This document shows, in pieces, positions 17,032-24,711 of a stretch of 32,852 nt of DNA. Under the pieces are notes generated by a model. The model had not been told where the DNA came from, did no database searches, and worked only from the letters and a program-made list of their open reading frames with translations. Source of the stretch: Streptomyces sp. NP-1717 (GTDB lineage: Bacteria; Actinomycetota; Actinomycetes; Streptomycetales; Streptomycetaceae); the NCBI RefSeq assembly GCF_022695985.1, contig NZ_JAAPBF010000064.1:1-32852 (forward strand), in the 5' to 3' direction. The stretch's first letter is position 1. Each line of letters opens with the position of its first letter. The position numbers and the translations under genes were made by a program.

Positions 17032-19302
17032 TTACGCCGCGGGCTCCGGCTCCGGTTCCTCCGCGGGCTCCGGGGTGTCCTCCGGATCCGACGGCGGCGT
17101 CCGTACGGAGTCCAGCAGCAGCTGCGCCACGTCCACGACCTGGAGGGATTCCTTCGCCTTGCCGTCGTTCTTCTTGCCGTTGACCGAGTCGGTCAGCATC
17201 ACCAGGCAGAACGGGCACGCCGTCGAGACGATGTCCGGATTCAGCGAGAGCGCCTCGTCCACACGCTCGTTGTTGATGCGCTTGCCGATCCGCTCCTCCA
17301 TCCACATCCGCGCGCCGCCCGCGCCGCAGCAGAAGCCGCGCTCCTTGTGGCGGTGCATCTCCTCGTTACGGAGGCCGGGCACCTTCGCGATGATCTCGCG
17401 CGGCGGTGTGTAGACCTTGTTGTGCCGGCCCAGGTAGCAGGGGTCGTGGTAGGTGATCAGGCCCTCGACCGGGGTCACCGGGATCAGCTTCTCCTCGTCG
17501 ACGAGGTGCTGGAGGAGCTGCGTGTGGTGGATGACCTCGTACTCGCCGCCGAGCTGCGGGTACTCGTTCGCGATGGTGTTGAAGCAGTGCGGGCAGGTCG
17601 CGACGATCTTCTTCGAGGACTTCGGCTTCCTCGTCCCCGGATCCTCGTCGTCCTCCCCGTAGGCCATGTTCAGCATCGCCACGTTCTCCTGGCCGAGCTG
17701 CTGGAACAGCGGCTCGTTGCCCAGGCGGCGGGCCGAGTCGCCCGTGCACTTCTCGTCGCCGCCCATGATCGCGAACTTCACACCCGCGATGTGGAGGAGT
17801 TCGGCGAACGCCTTGGTGGTCTTCTTGGCGCGGTCCTCCAGGGCGCCCGCGCAGCCGACCCAGTACAGGTAGTCGACCTCGGTGAGGTCCTCGACGTCCC
17901 GGCCGACGACCGGCACCTCGAAGTCGACCTCCTTGGTCCACTCCAGACGCTGCTTCTTCTGGAGGCCCCAGGGGTTGCCCTTCTTCTCCAGGTTCTTGAG
18001 CATCGTCCCGGCCTCGGAGGGGAACGAGCTCTCGATCATCACCTGGTAGCGGCGCATGTCGACGATGTGGTCGACGTGCTCGATGTCGACCGGGCACTGC
18101 TCGACGCAGGCGCCGCACGTGGTGCAGGACCACAGGACGTCCGGGTCGATGACGCCGTTCTCCTCCAGCGTCCCGATCAGCGGCCGCTCGGCCTCCGCGA
18201 GGGCGGCGGCGGGCACACCGGCCAGCTGCTCCGCCGACGCCTTCTCCTCGCCCTCCATGGACTTGCCGCCGCCGGCCAGCAGATACGGCGCCTTGGCGTG
18301 CGCGTGGTCGCGCAGGGACATGATCAGGAGCTTCGGCGAGAGGGGCTTGCCGGTGTTCCAGGCCGGGCACTGCGACTGGCAGCGACCGCACTCCGTGCAG
18401 GTGGAGAAGTCGAGGATGCCCTTCCAGGAGAACTGCTCGACCTGCGAGACACCGAAGACGTCGTCGTCGCCCGGGTCCTCGAAGTCGATCTCCTTGCCGC
18501 CCGACACCATCGGCCGCAGCGCCCCGAGGGCCGTGCCGCCGTCGGCCTCGCGCTTGAACCAGATGTTCGGGAAGGCCAGGAAGCGGTGCCAGGCGACGCC
18601 CATCGTGGTGTTGAGGCCGAGGGTGATGGCCCAGATCATCGTCACGCCGAGCTTGATCATGGCGGTCAGGTAGACCAGGTTCTGAAGTGTGCCGAGGCTG
18701 AGCCCCTTGAACGCCAGGACCAGGGGATACGAGGCCCAGTACGCCGGGTCGTAGCTGTCGACGTGGTGCAGCGCGCCCTCAAGACCGCGCAGGACCAGGA
18801 TCGCGACGCCGATGGTGAGGATCACGTACTCGACGAAGTACGCCTGCCAGGCGGTGGAGCCCGCGAAGCGCGACTTGCGGCCGGCCCGTGAGGGCAGGTT
18901 CAGCAGCCGGACCGACATCAGTACGAGGATGCCGACGGTGGTCGCGAGTGCGATGAACTCGACGTAGATCTCGTACGGCAGGAAGGTGCCGATGTACGGG
19001 ATGATCCAGTCGGCCTGGAAGAGCTGGCCGTACGCGTTGACGATCGTCAGTCCGAGCGTCAGGAAGCCGATCGCGACGAACCAGTGAGCGAAGCCCACGA
19101 TGCCCCAGCGGTTCATCCGCGTGTGGCCGAAGAACTCCTTGGCCAGGGTGATCGTGCGCGCTCTGGGGTCGTCGGTGCGAGTGCCGGCCGGTACGGGTGA
19201 GCCGAGCTTCACGAACCGGTAGATCTCGGCGACGGCTCGGCCGATGAGCGCGACGCCGACCACGGTCAGCACCAGCGACACGATGATCGCGGCGAGTTGC
19301 AT
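17032..19302 (-). CDS. Membrane Fe-S oxidoreductase (EtfD-like, HdrD/GlpC type)
   Basis: A 756-residue protein. The N-terminal half (about 1-250) has six or so membrane helices resembling a haem-b-type cytochrome subunit, with His residues in GHTRMNRWG, GFAHWFVA and AWHRFL. A ferredoxin domain with two [4Fe-4S] motifs follows (CTECGRCQSQCP near 300 and CTTCGACVEQCP near 390), then two cysteine-rich CCG-type domains (CPHCFNT, HDPCYLG, FCCGAGGA, CPFC). The tail is acidic and Pro-rich. The order matches the iron-sulphur reductase known as EtfD (Rv0338c family) in mycobacteria, which passes electrons from ETF during fatty-acid beta-oxidation to the quinone pool. That role is inferred. It is transcribed away from dnaK. 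Confidence 0.88.
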   Translation of the reverse strand: MQLAAIIVSLVLTVVGVALIGRAVAEIYRFVKLGSPVPAGTRTDDPRARTITLAKEFFGHTRMNRWGIVGFAHWFVAIGFLTLGLTIVNAYGQLFQADWIIPYIGTFLPYEIYVEFIALATTVGILVLMSVRLLNLPSRAGRKSRFAGSTAWQAYFVEYVILTIGVAILVLRGLEGALHHVDSYDPAYWASYPLVLAFKGLSLGTLQNLVYLTAMIKLGVTMIWAITLGLNTTMGVAWHRFLAFPNIWFKREADGGTALGALRPMVSGGKEIDFEDPGDDDVFGVSQVEQFSWKGILDFSTCTECGRCQSQCPAWNTGKPLSPKLLIMSLRDHAHAKAPYLLAGGGKSMEGEEKASAEQLAGVPAAALAEAERPLIGTLEENGVIDPDVLWSCTTCGACVEQCPVDIEHVDHIVDMRRYQVMIESSFPSEAGTMLKNLEKKGNPWGLQKKQRLEWTKEVDFEVPVVGRDVEDLTEVDYLYWVGCAGALEDRAKKTTKAFAELLHIAGVKFAIMGGDEKCTGDSARRLGNEPLFQQLGQENVAMLNMAYGEDDEDPGTRKPKSSKKIVATCPHCFNTIANEYPQLGGEYEVIHHTQLLQHLVDEEKLIPVTPVEGLITYHDPCYLGRHNKVYTPPREIIAKVPGLRNEEMHRHKERGFCCGAGGARMWMEERIGKRINNERVDEALSLNPDIVSTACPFCLVMLTDSVNGKKNDGKAKESLQVVDVAQLLLDSVRTPPSDPEDTPEPAEEPEPEPAA

Positions 19303-19361
19303 TGGGGGCTCCTCGGGCCTGCGAGGGTGGGAAGAGCAGCACCAGGTCGAAGGGTGCTACC

Positions 19362-19393
19362 AAGCGGTTCTACTAAGCGGTAACTTAATCGGT
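19362..19393. repeat. Three direct heptamers upstream of the Fe-S oxidoreductase gene
   Basis: AAGCGGT occurs at 19362-19368 and 19375-19381, and AATCGGT at 19387-19393, spaced 12-13 bp in an AT-rich patch 60-90 bp before the gene start. The middle copy is part of a symmetric TAAGCGGTAACTTA. This could be a regulator-binding cluster. Confidence 0.4.
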
Positions 19394-19412
19394 TTGTGCT
19401 GAGGGTACCCAG

Positions 19413-19985
19413 TTATCCCGCCGCACTGTAGCCGCGTGGGCGGTGATCTGTGTCGCTGAGGTGACCCTGAGCGGGGATGCGCGGTACGGGGGCGTCCCCG
19501 TCGTACGGCGCGAGCGCGGCGGCCGGCGTCCGTAGGAGGATCACCAGGTCGAGGCCGATCCAGTACTGCTCCACGTAGTGCTGGTCGAGCAGCGCGGGCT
19601 CGTCCCACGGCATCGGCGAGCGGCGGCGCACCTGCGCGAGGCCGGTGAGGCCCGGCCGTACGGACCGCCGCCACGGCGCCGCGGCCCTGGGGTCGCCCGG
19701 CGCGAGAGGCGCCGGGCCGACGAGCGACATCTCACCGCTGACGACATGGGGCAGGCGCGACAGCAGGTCCAGCCGGTGCCGGCGGGTGGCGAGGGAGCGG
19801 ACGGTGAAGACGCGCCCTTCCTTGCCGACGCGGCGGCCGTGGGTGAAGGCGCCGCCGGGGTGCCGCGCGGAGAGCGTGAGGGTGAGGGCGGCGGCGGCCA
19901 GCAGGGGCGCGGTCAGAACCAGCAGGAGTGAGCCGAGCGTCAGGTCGAGCAGGCGTTTGGGGTCCAGATCCAGGTCCGGAACCAT
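19413..19985 (-). CDS. Short sugar-phosphate transferase (WbaP/PglC type)
   Basis: A 190-residue bacterial sugar transferase that would move a sugar phosphate from a nucleotide sugar to a polyprenyl phosphate on the inner membrane face, starting a cell-surface polysaccharide. It has the N-terminal KRLLDLTLGSLLLVLTAPLL membrane/re-entrant helix, the SRLPHVVSGEMSLVGPAPL core, PGLTGLAQV, and the C-terminal YVEQYWIGLDLVILLRT. It lacks the four-helix N-terminal domain of WbaP, so it is the minimal PglC-like form. The usual DExP block before the core is shortened to LDLLSRLP, and the catalytic acidic pair should be checked. ATG 19985 has a GGGAGG site. It stands alone and divergent from dnaK. Confidence 0.8.
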   Translation of the reverse strand: MVPDLDLDPKRLLDLTLGSLLLVLTAPLLAAAALTLTLSARHPGGAFTHGRRVGKEGRVFTVRSLATRRHRLDLLSRLPHVVSGEMSLVGPAPLAPGDPRAAAPWRRSVRPGLTGLAQVRRRSPMPWDEPALLDQHYVEQYWIGLDLVILLRTPAAALAPYDGDAPVPRIPAQGHLSDTDHRPRGYSAAG

Positions 19986-20089
19986 GGGGCCTCCCTGACC
20001 GTTGTATGCGACATCGCGCCTTTTGTGAGCGCCTGCCGACCGATCGTGCCGCAGCGGGGAAGAGAAGTTCCGAAGGCGCGCGGACCTGC

Positions 20090-20107
20090 GGGAACCGCAC
20101 GGTTCCC
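20090..20107. promoter_or_regulatory. Perfect 18-bp palindrome
   Basis: GGGAACCG (20090-20097) and CGGTTCCC (20100-20107) flank a CA spacer, between the divergent sugar transferase and dnaK genes. It could be a protein-binding site; it is unrelated in sequence to the HAIR elements. Confidence 0.35.
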
Positions 20108-20138
20108 GGGCTGCCCCCCGAAATCGAGCCGCACGATA

Positions 20139-20159
20139 GTTGAGTCCGGTCGACTCAGC
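20139..20159 (+). promoter_or_regulatory. HAIR-like element (HspR operator), distal
   Basis: GTTGAGT-N7-ACTCAGC matches the HAIR consensus CTTGAGT-N7-ACTCAAG at 11 of 14 positions, including the core TTGAGT/ACTCA. It lies just upstream of a TTGACG -35-like box at 20164-20169, in front of dnaK. Confidence 0.7.
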
Positions 20160-20190
20160 TCTGTTGACGGCCGGGGATCGGTCGTGCATC

Positions 20191-20211
20191 CTTGAGCCTG
20201 TTCCACTCAAG
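20191..20211 (+). promoter_or_regulatory. HAIR element (HspR operator), proximal to dnaK
   Basis: CTTGAGC-N7-ACTCAAG matches the HAIR consensus at 13 of 14 positions. It overlaps or directly follows the likely -10 and transcription start, 18 bp before the dnaK start codon, where HspR would block transcription. Confidence 0.85.
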
Positions 20212-20229
20212 TCAGCTGGAGGAATCGAA

Positions 20230-22092
20230 ATGGCACGTGCGGTCGGCATCGACCTGGGCACGACTAACTCCGTCGTCAGCGTTCTCGAAGGCGGCGAGCC
20301 CACCGTCATCACCAACGCCGAAGGCGCCAGGACCACGCCGTCCGTCGTCGCCTTCGCCAAGAACGGCGAGGTGCTCGTCGGAGAGGTCGCCAAGCGCCAG
20401 GCAGTCACGAACGTCGACAGGACCATCCGGTCGGTCAAGCGCCACATGGGCACCGACTGGAAGATCAACCTCGACGGCAAGGACTTCAACCCGCAGCAGA
20501 TGTCCGCGTTCGTCCTTCAGAAGCTGAAGCGCGACGCGGAGTCCTACCTGGGTGAGAAGGTCGTGGACGCGGTCATCACCGTCCCGGCGTACTTCAACGA
20601 CTCCGAGCGCCAGGCCACGAAGGAGGCCGGCGAGATCGCGGGCCTCAACGTCCTGCGTATCGTCAACGAGCCGACGGCCGCCGCGCTGGCGTACGGGCTC
20701 GACAAGGACGACCAGACGATCCTCGTCTTCGACCTCGGCGGCGGCACCTTCGACGTGTCGCTCCTGGAGATCGGTGACGGCGTCGTCGAGGTGAAGGCCA
20801 CCAACGGTGACAACCACCTCGGTGGTGACGACTGGGACCAGCGTGTCGTCGACTACCTGGTGAAGCAGTTCGCCAACGGTCACGGCGTGGACCTGGCCAA
20901 GGACAAGATGGCTCTCCAGCGTCTCCGCGAGGCCGCGGAGAAGGCGAAGATCGAGCTGTCGTCCTCCACCGAGACCACGATCAACCTGCCGTACATCACG
21001 GCGTCCGCCGAGGGTCCGCTGCACCTGGACGAGAAGCTCACGCGCTCTCAGTTCCAGCAGCTGACGGCCGATCTGCTGGAGCGCTGCAAGACCCCGTTCC
21101 ACAACGTCATCAAGGACGCCGGCATCGCGCTGTCCGAGATCGACCACGTGGTCCTGGTCGGTGGCTCCACGCGTATGCCCGCCGTCGCCGAGATCGTCAA
21201 GGAGCTCACCGGCGGCCGTGACGCCAACAAGGGCGTCAACCCGGACGAGGTCGTGGCCATCGGTGCCGCGCTCCAGGCCGGTGTCCTCAAGGGCGAGGTC
21301 AAGGACGTCCTGCTGCTCGACGTCACCCCGCTGTCTCTTGGTATCGAGACCAAGGGCGGCATCATGACCAAGCTCATCGAGCGCAACACCACGATCCCGA
21401 CGAAGCGCTCCGAGATCTTCACGACGGCCGAGGACAACCAGCCGTCGGTGCAGATCCAGGTCTACCAGGGCGAGCGCGAGATCGCGGCGTACAACAAGAA
21501 GCTCGGAATGTTCGAGCTGACCGGACTGCCGCCCGCCCCGCGCGGTGTGCCGCAGATCGAGGTCGCCTTCGACATCGACGCCAACGGCATCATGCACGTG
21601 GCCGCGAAGGACCTCGGCACCGGCAAGGAGCAGAAGATGACCGTCACCGGTGGCTCCTCGCTGCCGAAGGACGAGGTCAACCGGATGCGTGAAGAGGCCG
21701 AGCAGTACGCGGACGAGGACCACCGCCGCCGCGAGGCCGCCGAGACCCGCAACCAGGCCGAACAGCTCGTCTACCAGACCGAGAAGTTCCTCAAGGACAA
21801 CGAGGACAAGGTCCCCGGTGACGTGAAGGAAGAGGTCGAGACCTCCATCGGCGAGCTGAAGGAGAAGCTCAAGGGTGAGGACACGGCCGAGATCCGTACG
21901 GCCACGGAGAAGGTCGCCGCCGTCTCGCAGAAGCTGGGCCAGGCCATGTACGCCAACGCCCAGGCCGAAGGCGCCACCGACGCCCCGGGCGCGGAGCAGG
22001 CCGGTCCCGCCGGCGGCACCGACGCCGCGGACGACGTCGTGGACGCCGAGATCGTCGACGACGAGAAGCCCAAGAAGGACGGTGCCGCGTGA
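20230..22092 (+). CDS. dnaK: Molecular chaperone DnaK (Hsp70)
   Basis: A 620-residue Hsp70. The nucleotide-binding domain has the phosphate loops IDLGTTNSVVSVLEGG and FDLGGGTFDVSLLEI and the adenosine motif VVLVGGSTRMPAV. The inter-domain linker DVLLLDVTPLSLGIET is intact, followed by the substrate-binding beta-domain and helical lid. The tail ends in the EIVDDE-type motif. ATG 20230 has GGAGGA at 20218-20223. In actinomycetes DnaK acts with DnaJ and GrpE in folding, and is also the co-repressor of HspR, so free DnaK switches the operon off. The stop overlaps grpE by 4 nt. Confidence 0.98.
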   Translation: MARAVGIDLGTTNSVVSVLEGGEPTVITNAEGARTTPSVVAFAKNGEVLVGEVAKRQAVTNVDRTIRSVKRHMGTDWKINLDGKDFNPQQMSAFVLQKLKRDAESYLGEKVVDAVITVPAYFNDSERQATKEAGEIAGLNVLRIVNEPTAAALAYGLDKDDQTILVFDLGGGTFDVSLLEIGDGVVEVKATNGDNHLGGDDWDQRVVDYLVKQFANGHGVDLAKDKMALQRLREAAEKAKIELSSSTETTINLPYITASAEGPLHLDEKLTRSQFQQLTADLLERCKTPFHNVIKDAGIALSEIDHVVLVGGSTRMPAVAEIVKELTGGRDANKGVNPDEVVAIGAALQAGVLKGEVKDVLLLDVTPLSLGIETKGGIMTKLIERNTTIPTKRSEIFTTAEDNQPSVQIQVYQGEREIAAYNKKLGMFELTGLPPAPRGVPQIEVAFDIDANGIMHVAAKDLGTGKEQKMTVTGGSSLPKDEVNRMREEAEQYADEDHRRREAAETRNQAEQLVYQTEKFLKDNEDKVPGDVKEEVETSIGELKEKLKGEDTAEIRTATEKVAAVSQKLGQAMYANAQAEGATDAPGAEQAGPAGGTDAADDVVDAEIVDDEKPKKDGAA

Positions 22093-22766
22093 CGGAGGAG
22101 ACTCCGGGCTTCGAAGAGGAGCCCGACGTCCCTTCAGGCGCCACCCCCGAAGACGCCGCGCCGAAGGCCGCCGAGCCGGACTCCGCCAAGGAGTCAGGCC
22201 CGGCCGGCCCCCCGGCAGGGGACGTACAGGACGCAACACAGACGGCGCTGATCGCTCAGCTGGACCAGGTCCGTACGGCGCTCGGTGAGCGCACGGCAGA
22301 CCTTCAGCGGCTCCAGGCCGAGTACCAGAACTACCGCCGCCGGGTCGAGCGGGACCGGGTCACGGTCAAGGAGATCGCCGTCGCGAGCCTCCTGACCGAG
22401 CTGCTGCCCGTGCTCGACGACATCGGGCGTGCCCGGGAGCACGAGGAGCTCGTGGGCGGGTTCAAGTCGGTGGCGGAGTCGCTGGAGACGGTGGCCGCGA
22501 AGATGGGCCTCCAGCAGTTCGGCAAGGAGGGCGAGCCCTTCGACCCGACGATCCACGAGGCGCTGATGCACAGCTACGCGCCGGATGTCACCGAGGACAC
22601 GTGCGTCGCGATCCTCCAGCCTGGGTACCGGTTCGGCGAGCGGACCATCAGGCCCGCGCGCGTCGCCGTGGCGGAGCCCCAGCCGGGGGTCCAGCCCGGG
22701 GAGAAGGCGTCGGGCGCCGACGAGCCGGACACGGACGAGGAGAACGGTGGCCCGGACGAGGGCTGA
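22089..22766 (+). CDS. grpE: Nucleotide exchange factor GrpE
   Basis: A 225-residue GrpE that drives ADP release from DnaK. The acidic, disordered first 50 residues precede a long coiled coil (LGERTADLQRLQAEYQNYRR) that dimerises the protein, then the beta-domain with GEPFDPTIHEALMH and VAILQPGYRFGERTIRPARV. A charged C-terminal tail follows. The GTG start at 22089 overlaps the dnaK stop (GTGA), so translation is coupled. Confidence 0.97.
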   Translation: MTEETPGFEEEPDVPSGATPEDAAPKAAEPDSAKESGPAGPPAGDVQDATQTALIAQLDQVRTALGERTADLQRLQAEYQNYRRRVERDRVTVKEIAVASLLTELLPVLDDIGRAREHEELVGGFKSVAESLETVAAKMGLQQFGKEGEPFDPTIHEALMHSYAPDVTEDTCVAILQPGYRFGERTIRPARVAVAEPQPGVQPGEKASGADEPDTDEENGGPDEG

Positions 22767-22809
22767 CGTGCCGCCCCGCGGTACGGGACGTGCGGACGGC
22801 GGTACGGAT

Positions 22810-22848
22810 GGGCAGTACGCATGACGGGCAGTTCGCATGACGGGCAGT
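22810..22848. repeat. 16-bp tandem repeat (2.4 copies) between grpE and dnaJ
   Basis: GGGCAGTACGCATGAC (22810-22825) and GGGCAGTTCGCATGAC (22826-22841) are followed by a partial GGGCAGT (22842-22848). Each full copy contains an ATG that leads nowhere. The array ends just before the GGAGGG ribosome-binding site of dnaJ. Confidence 0.85.
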
Positions 22849-22865
22849 GAGGAGGGACGTCGGGA

Positions 22866-24071
22866 ATGAGTACCAAGGACTTCGTGGAGAAGGACTACTA
22901 CAAGGTTCTCGGCGTCCCCAAGGACGCCACCGAGGCCGAGATCAAGAAGGCGTACCGGAAGCTCGCCCGCGAGTTCCACCCGGACGCCAACAAGGGTGAC
23001 GCCAAGGCCGAGGAGCGCTTCAAGCAGATCTCCGAGGCCAACGACGTGCTCGGCGACCCCAAGCGGCGCAAGGAGTACGACGAGGCGCGCTCGCTCTTCG
23101 GCAACGGCGGCGGCTTCCGGGCCGGCCCCGGTGGCGGCGGCGGGTCCTTCAACTTCGACCTGGGCGACCTCTTCGGAGGCGGCCCCCAGGGCGGCGGTCA
23201 GGGACCCCAGGGCCAGAGCGGCGCCGGCGGCTTCGGCGGCGGGCTCGGGGACGTGTTCGGCGGCCTCTTCAACAGAGGCGGTCCCGGCACGGGCACGCGT
23301 ACGCAGCCGCGCCGCGGCCAGGACATCGAGTCCGAGGTGACGCTCAGCTTCACCGAGGCGGTCGACGGGGCCACGGTCCCGCTGCGGATGTCCAGCCAGG
23401 CGCCCTGCAAGGCGTGTTCGGGCACCGGCGACAAGAATGGTTCGCCGCGGGTCTGCCCGACCTGCGTCGGCACCGGACAGGTGTCGCGCGGCACGGGCGG
23501 CGGCTTCTCGCTGACCGACCCGTGCGTGGACTGCAAGGGCCGTGGGCTAATCGCCCAGGACCCGTGCGACGTCTGCAAGGGCAGCGGCCGAGCCAAGTCC
23601 TCGCGGACCATGCAGGTGCGGATTCCGGCGGGCGTCAGCGACGGCCAGCGGATCCGGCTGCGCGGCAAGGGCGCTCCGGGTGAGCGCGGCGGTCCGGCGG
23701 GCGACCTGTACGTGGTCGTCCATGTCGGCTCGCACCCGGTCTTCGGCCGTAGGGACGACAATCTCACCGTCACCGTGCCGGTCACCTTCGTGGAGGCGGC
23801 GCTCGGCGGCGAGGTCAAGGTCCCGACGCTGGGCGGGCCGCCGGTCACGCTGAAACTGCCCGCGGGCACGCCCAACGGCCGTACGATGCGCGCCCGGGGG
23901 AAGGGTGCCGTACGCAAGGACGGCAGCCGGGGCGACCTCCTGGTCACCGTCGAGGTGGTCGTCCCCAAGGATCTCGGCGCCGAGGCTCGTGACGCGCTGG
24001 AGACCTACCGGAAGGCGACCGTGGGGGAGAACCCGCGGGACGAGCTGTTCCAGGCAGCGAAGGGAGCGTGA
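22866..24071 (+). CDS. dnaJ: Co-chaperone DnaJ (Hsp40, type I)
   Basis: A 401-residue class I J-protein. The J domain carries HPD at 38-40. A Gly/Phe-rich linker (about 80-145) follows, then four zinc-binding repeats (CKACSGTG, CPTCVGTG, CVDCKGRG, CDVCKGSG) and two beta-barrel substrate domains ending before a short tail. It delivers clients to DnaK and stimulates its ATPase. The ATG has GGAGGG 10 bp upstream. The stop overlaps the hspR GTG start (GTGA). Confidence 0.97.
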   Translation: MSTKDFVEKDYYKVLGVPKDATEAEIKKAYRKLAREFHPDANKGDAKAEERFKQISEANDVLGDPKRRKEYDEARSLFGNGGGFRAGPGGGGGSFNFDLGDLFGGGPQGGGQGPQGQSGAGGFGGGLGDVFGGLFNRGGPGTGTRTQPRRGQDIESEVTLSFTEAVDGATVPLRMSSQAPCKACSGTGDKNGSPRVCPTCVGTGQVSRGTGGGFSLTDPCVDCKGRGLIAQDPCDVCKGSGRAKSSRTMQVRIPAGVSDGQRIRLRGKGAPGERGGPAGDLYVVVHVGSHPVFGRRDDNLTVTVPVTFVEAALGGEVKVPTLGGPPVTLKLPAGTPNGRTMRARGKGAVRKDGSRGDLLVTVEVVVPKDLGAEARDALETYRKATVGENPRDELFQAAKGA

Positions 24072-24553
24072 CTCCAATGGACGGGGTCGGGCGGCGTCGA
24101 CCGCACTCATCGTTCAACCGAGCCTACGAACTGACCGAAGAGTCCCCTGTCTACGTCATCTCGGTGGCGGCCCAGCTCTCCGGGCTGCACCCGCAGACAC
24201 TGCGCCAGTACGACCGGCTGGGCCTGGTCTCGCCGGACCGTACGGCGGGCCGGGGCAGGCGTTACTCGGCGCGCGACATCGAACTGCTCCGCCAGGTGCA
24301 GCAGTTGTCGCAGGACGAGGGCATCAACCTGGCCGGCATCAAGCGCATCATCGAGCTGGAGAACCAGGTCGCGGCGCTCCAGGCGCGCGTGGCGGAACTC
24401 GGCGCGGCGGTGGACGGCGCGGCGGCGGCGATGAGCCAGCGCGAGGCCCAGGTCCACGCGTCGTACCGGCGCGACCTGGTGCCGTACCAGGACGTGCAGC
24501 AGACGAGCGCGCTGGTGGTGTGGCGGCCGAAGCCGAAGCTGTCGTCGGACTAG
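24068..24553 (+). CDS. hspR: MerR-family heat-shock repressor HspR
   Basis: A repressor of 161 residues if translated from GTG 24068, or 158 from ATG 24077, whose distance from GGGAG (10 bp) is more workable. The MerR-type winged helix reads VYVISVAAQLSGLHPQTLRQ, YDRLGLVSPDRTAGRGRRYS, followed by a coiled coil (IIELENQVAALQARVAELGA). The basic C-terminal tail carries WRPKPK. HspR binds HAIR sites with DnaK as co-repressor; sites of that type precede dnaK and clpB in this window. As the last gene of the dnaK operon it represses itself. Confidence 0.96.
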   Translation: MTPMDGVGRRRPHSSFNRAYELTEESPVYVISVAAQLSGLHPQTLRQYDRLGLVSPDRTAGRGRRYSARDIELLRQVQQLSQDEGINLAGIKRIIELENQVAALQARVAELGAAVDGAAAAMSQREAQVHASYRRDLVPYQDVQQTSALVVWRPKPKLSSD

Positions 24554-24605
24554 AGGGTGTCCGCGAAGTAGCGCCCGGCGGTGTCCGGCGAGGAATCCGA
24601 TGTGG

Positions 24606-24622
24606 GAAGGCCCGTCGCCTTC
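24606..24622 (+). terminator. Short hairpin after hspR
   Basis: GAAGGC/GCCTTC with a 5-base loop lies 53 bp after the hspR stop, with no U-tract. It is a weak candidate end for the dnaK operon; nothing stronger is visible before the convergent gene. Confidence 0.35.
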
Positions 24623-24711
24623 TGGAGAGATCCGGGGCGGCGGGTCTTCGTGCTTCCCCCGCTGTGGGCCGGCACGTGTCCGACGGGTCGGCGGGTTCGC
24701 GTACCGATCCC

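Noticed and set aside
16609..18891. 760-residue plus-strand open frame
   Set aside because: Antisense to the lipoprotein and Fe-S oxidoreductase genes, whose domains are clear; a high-GC artefact.
20212..22239. 675-residue minus-strand open frame opposite dnaK
   Set aside because: The well-known long antisense frame of high-GC dnaK genes; no independent support.
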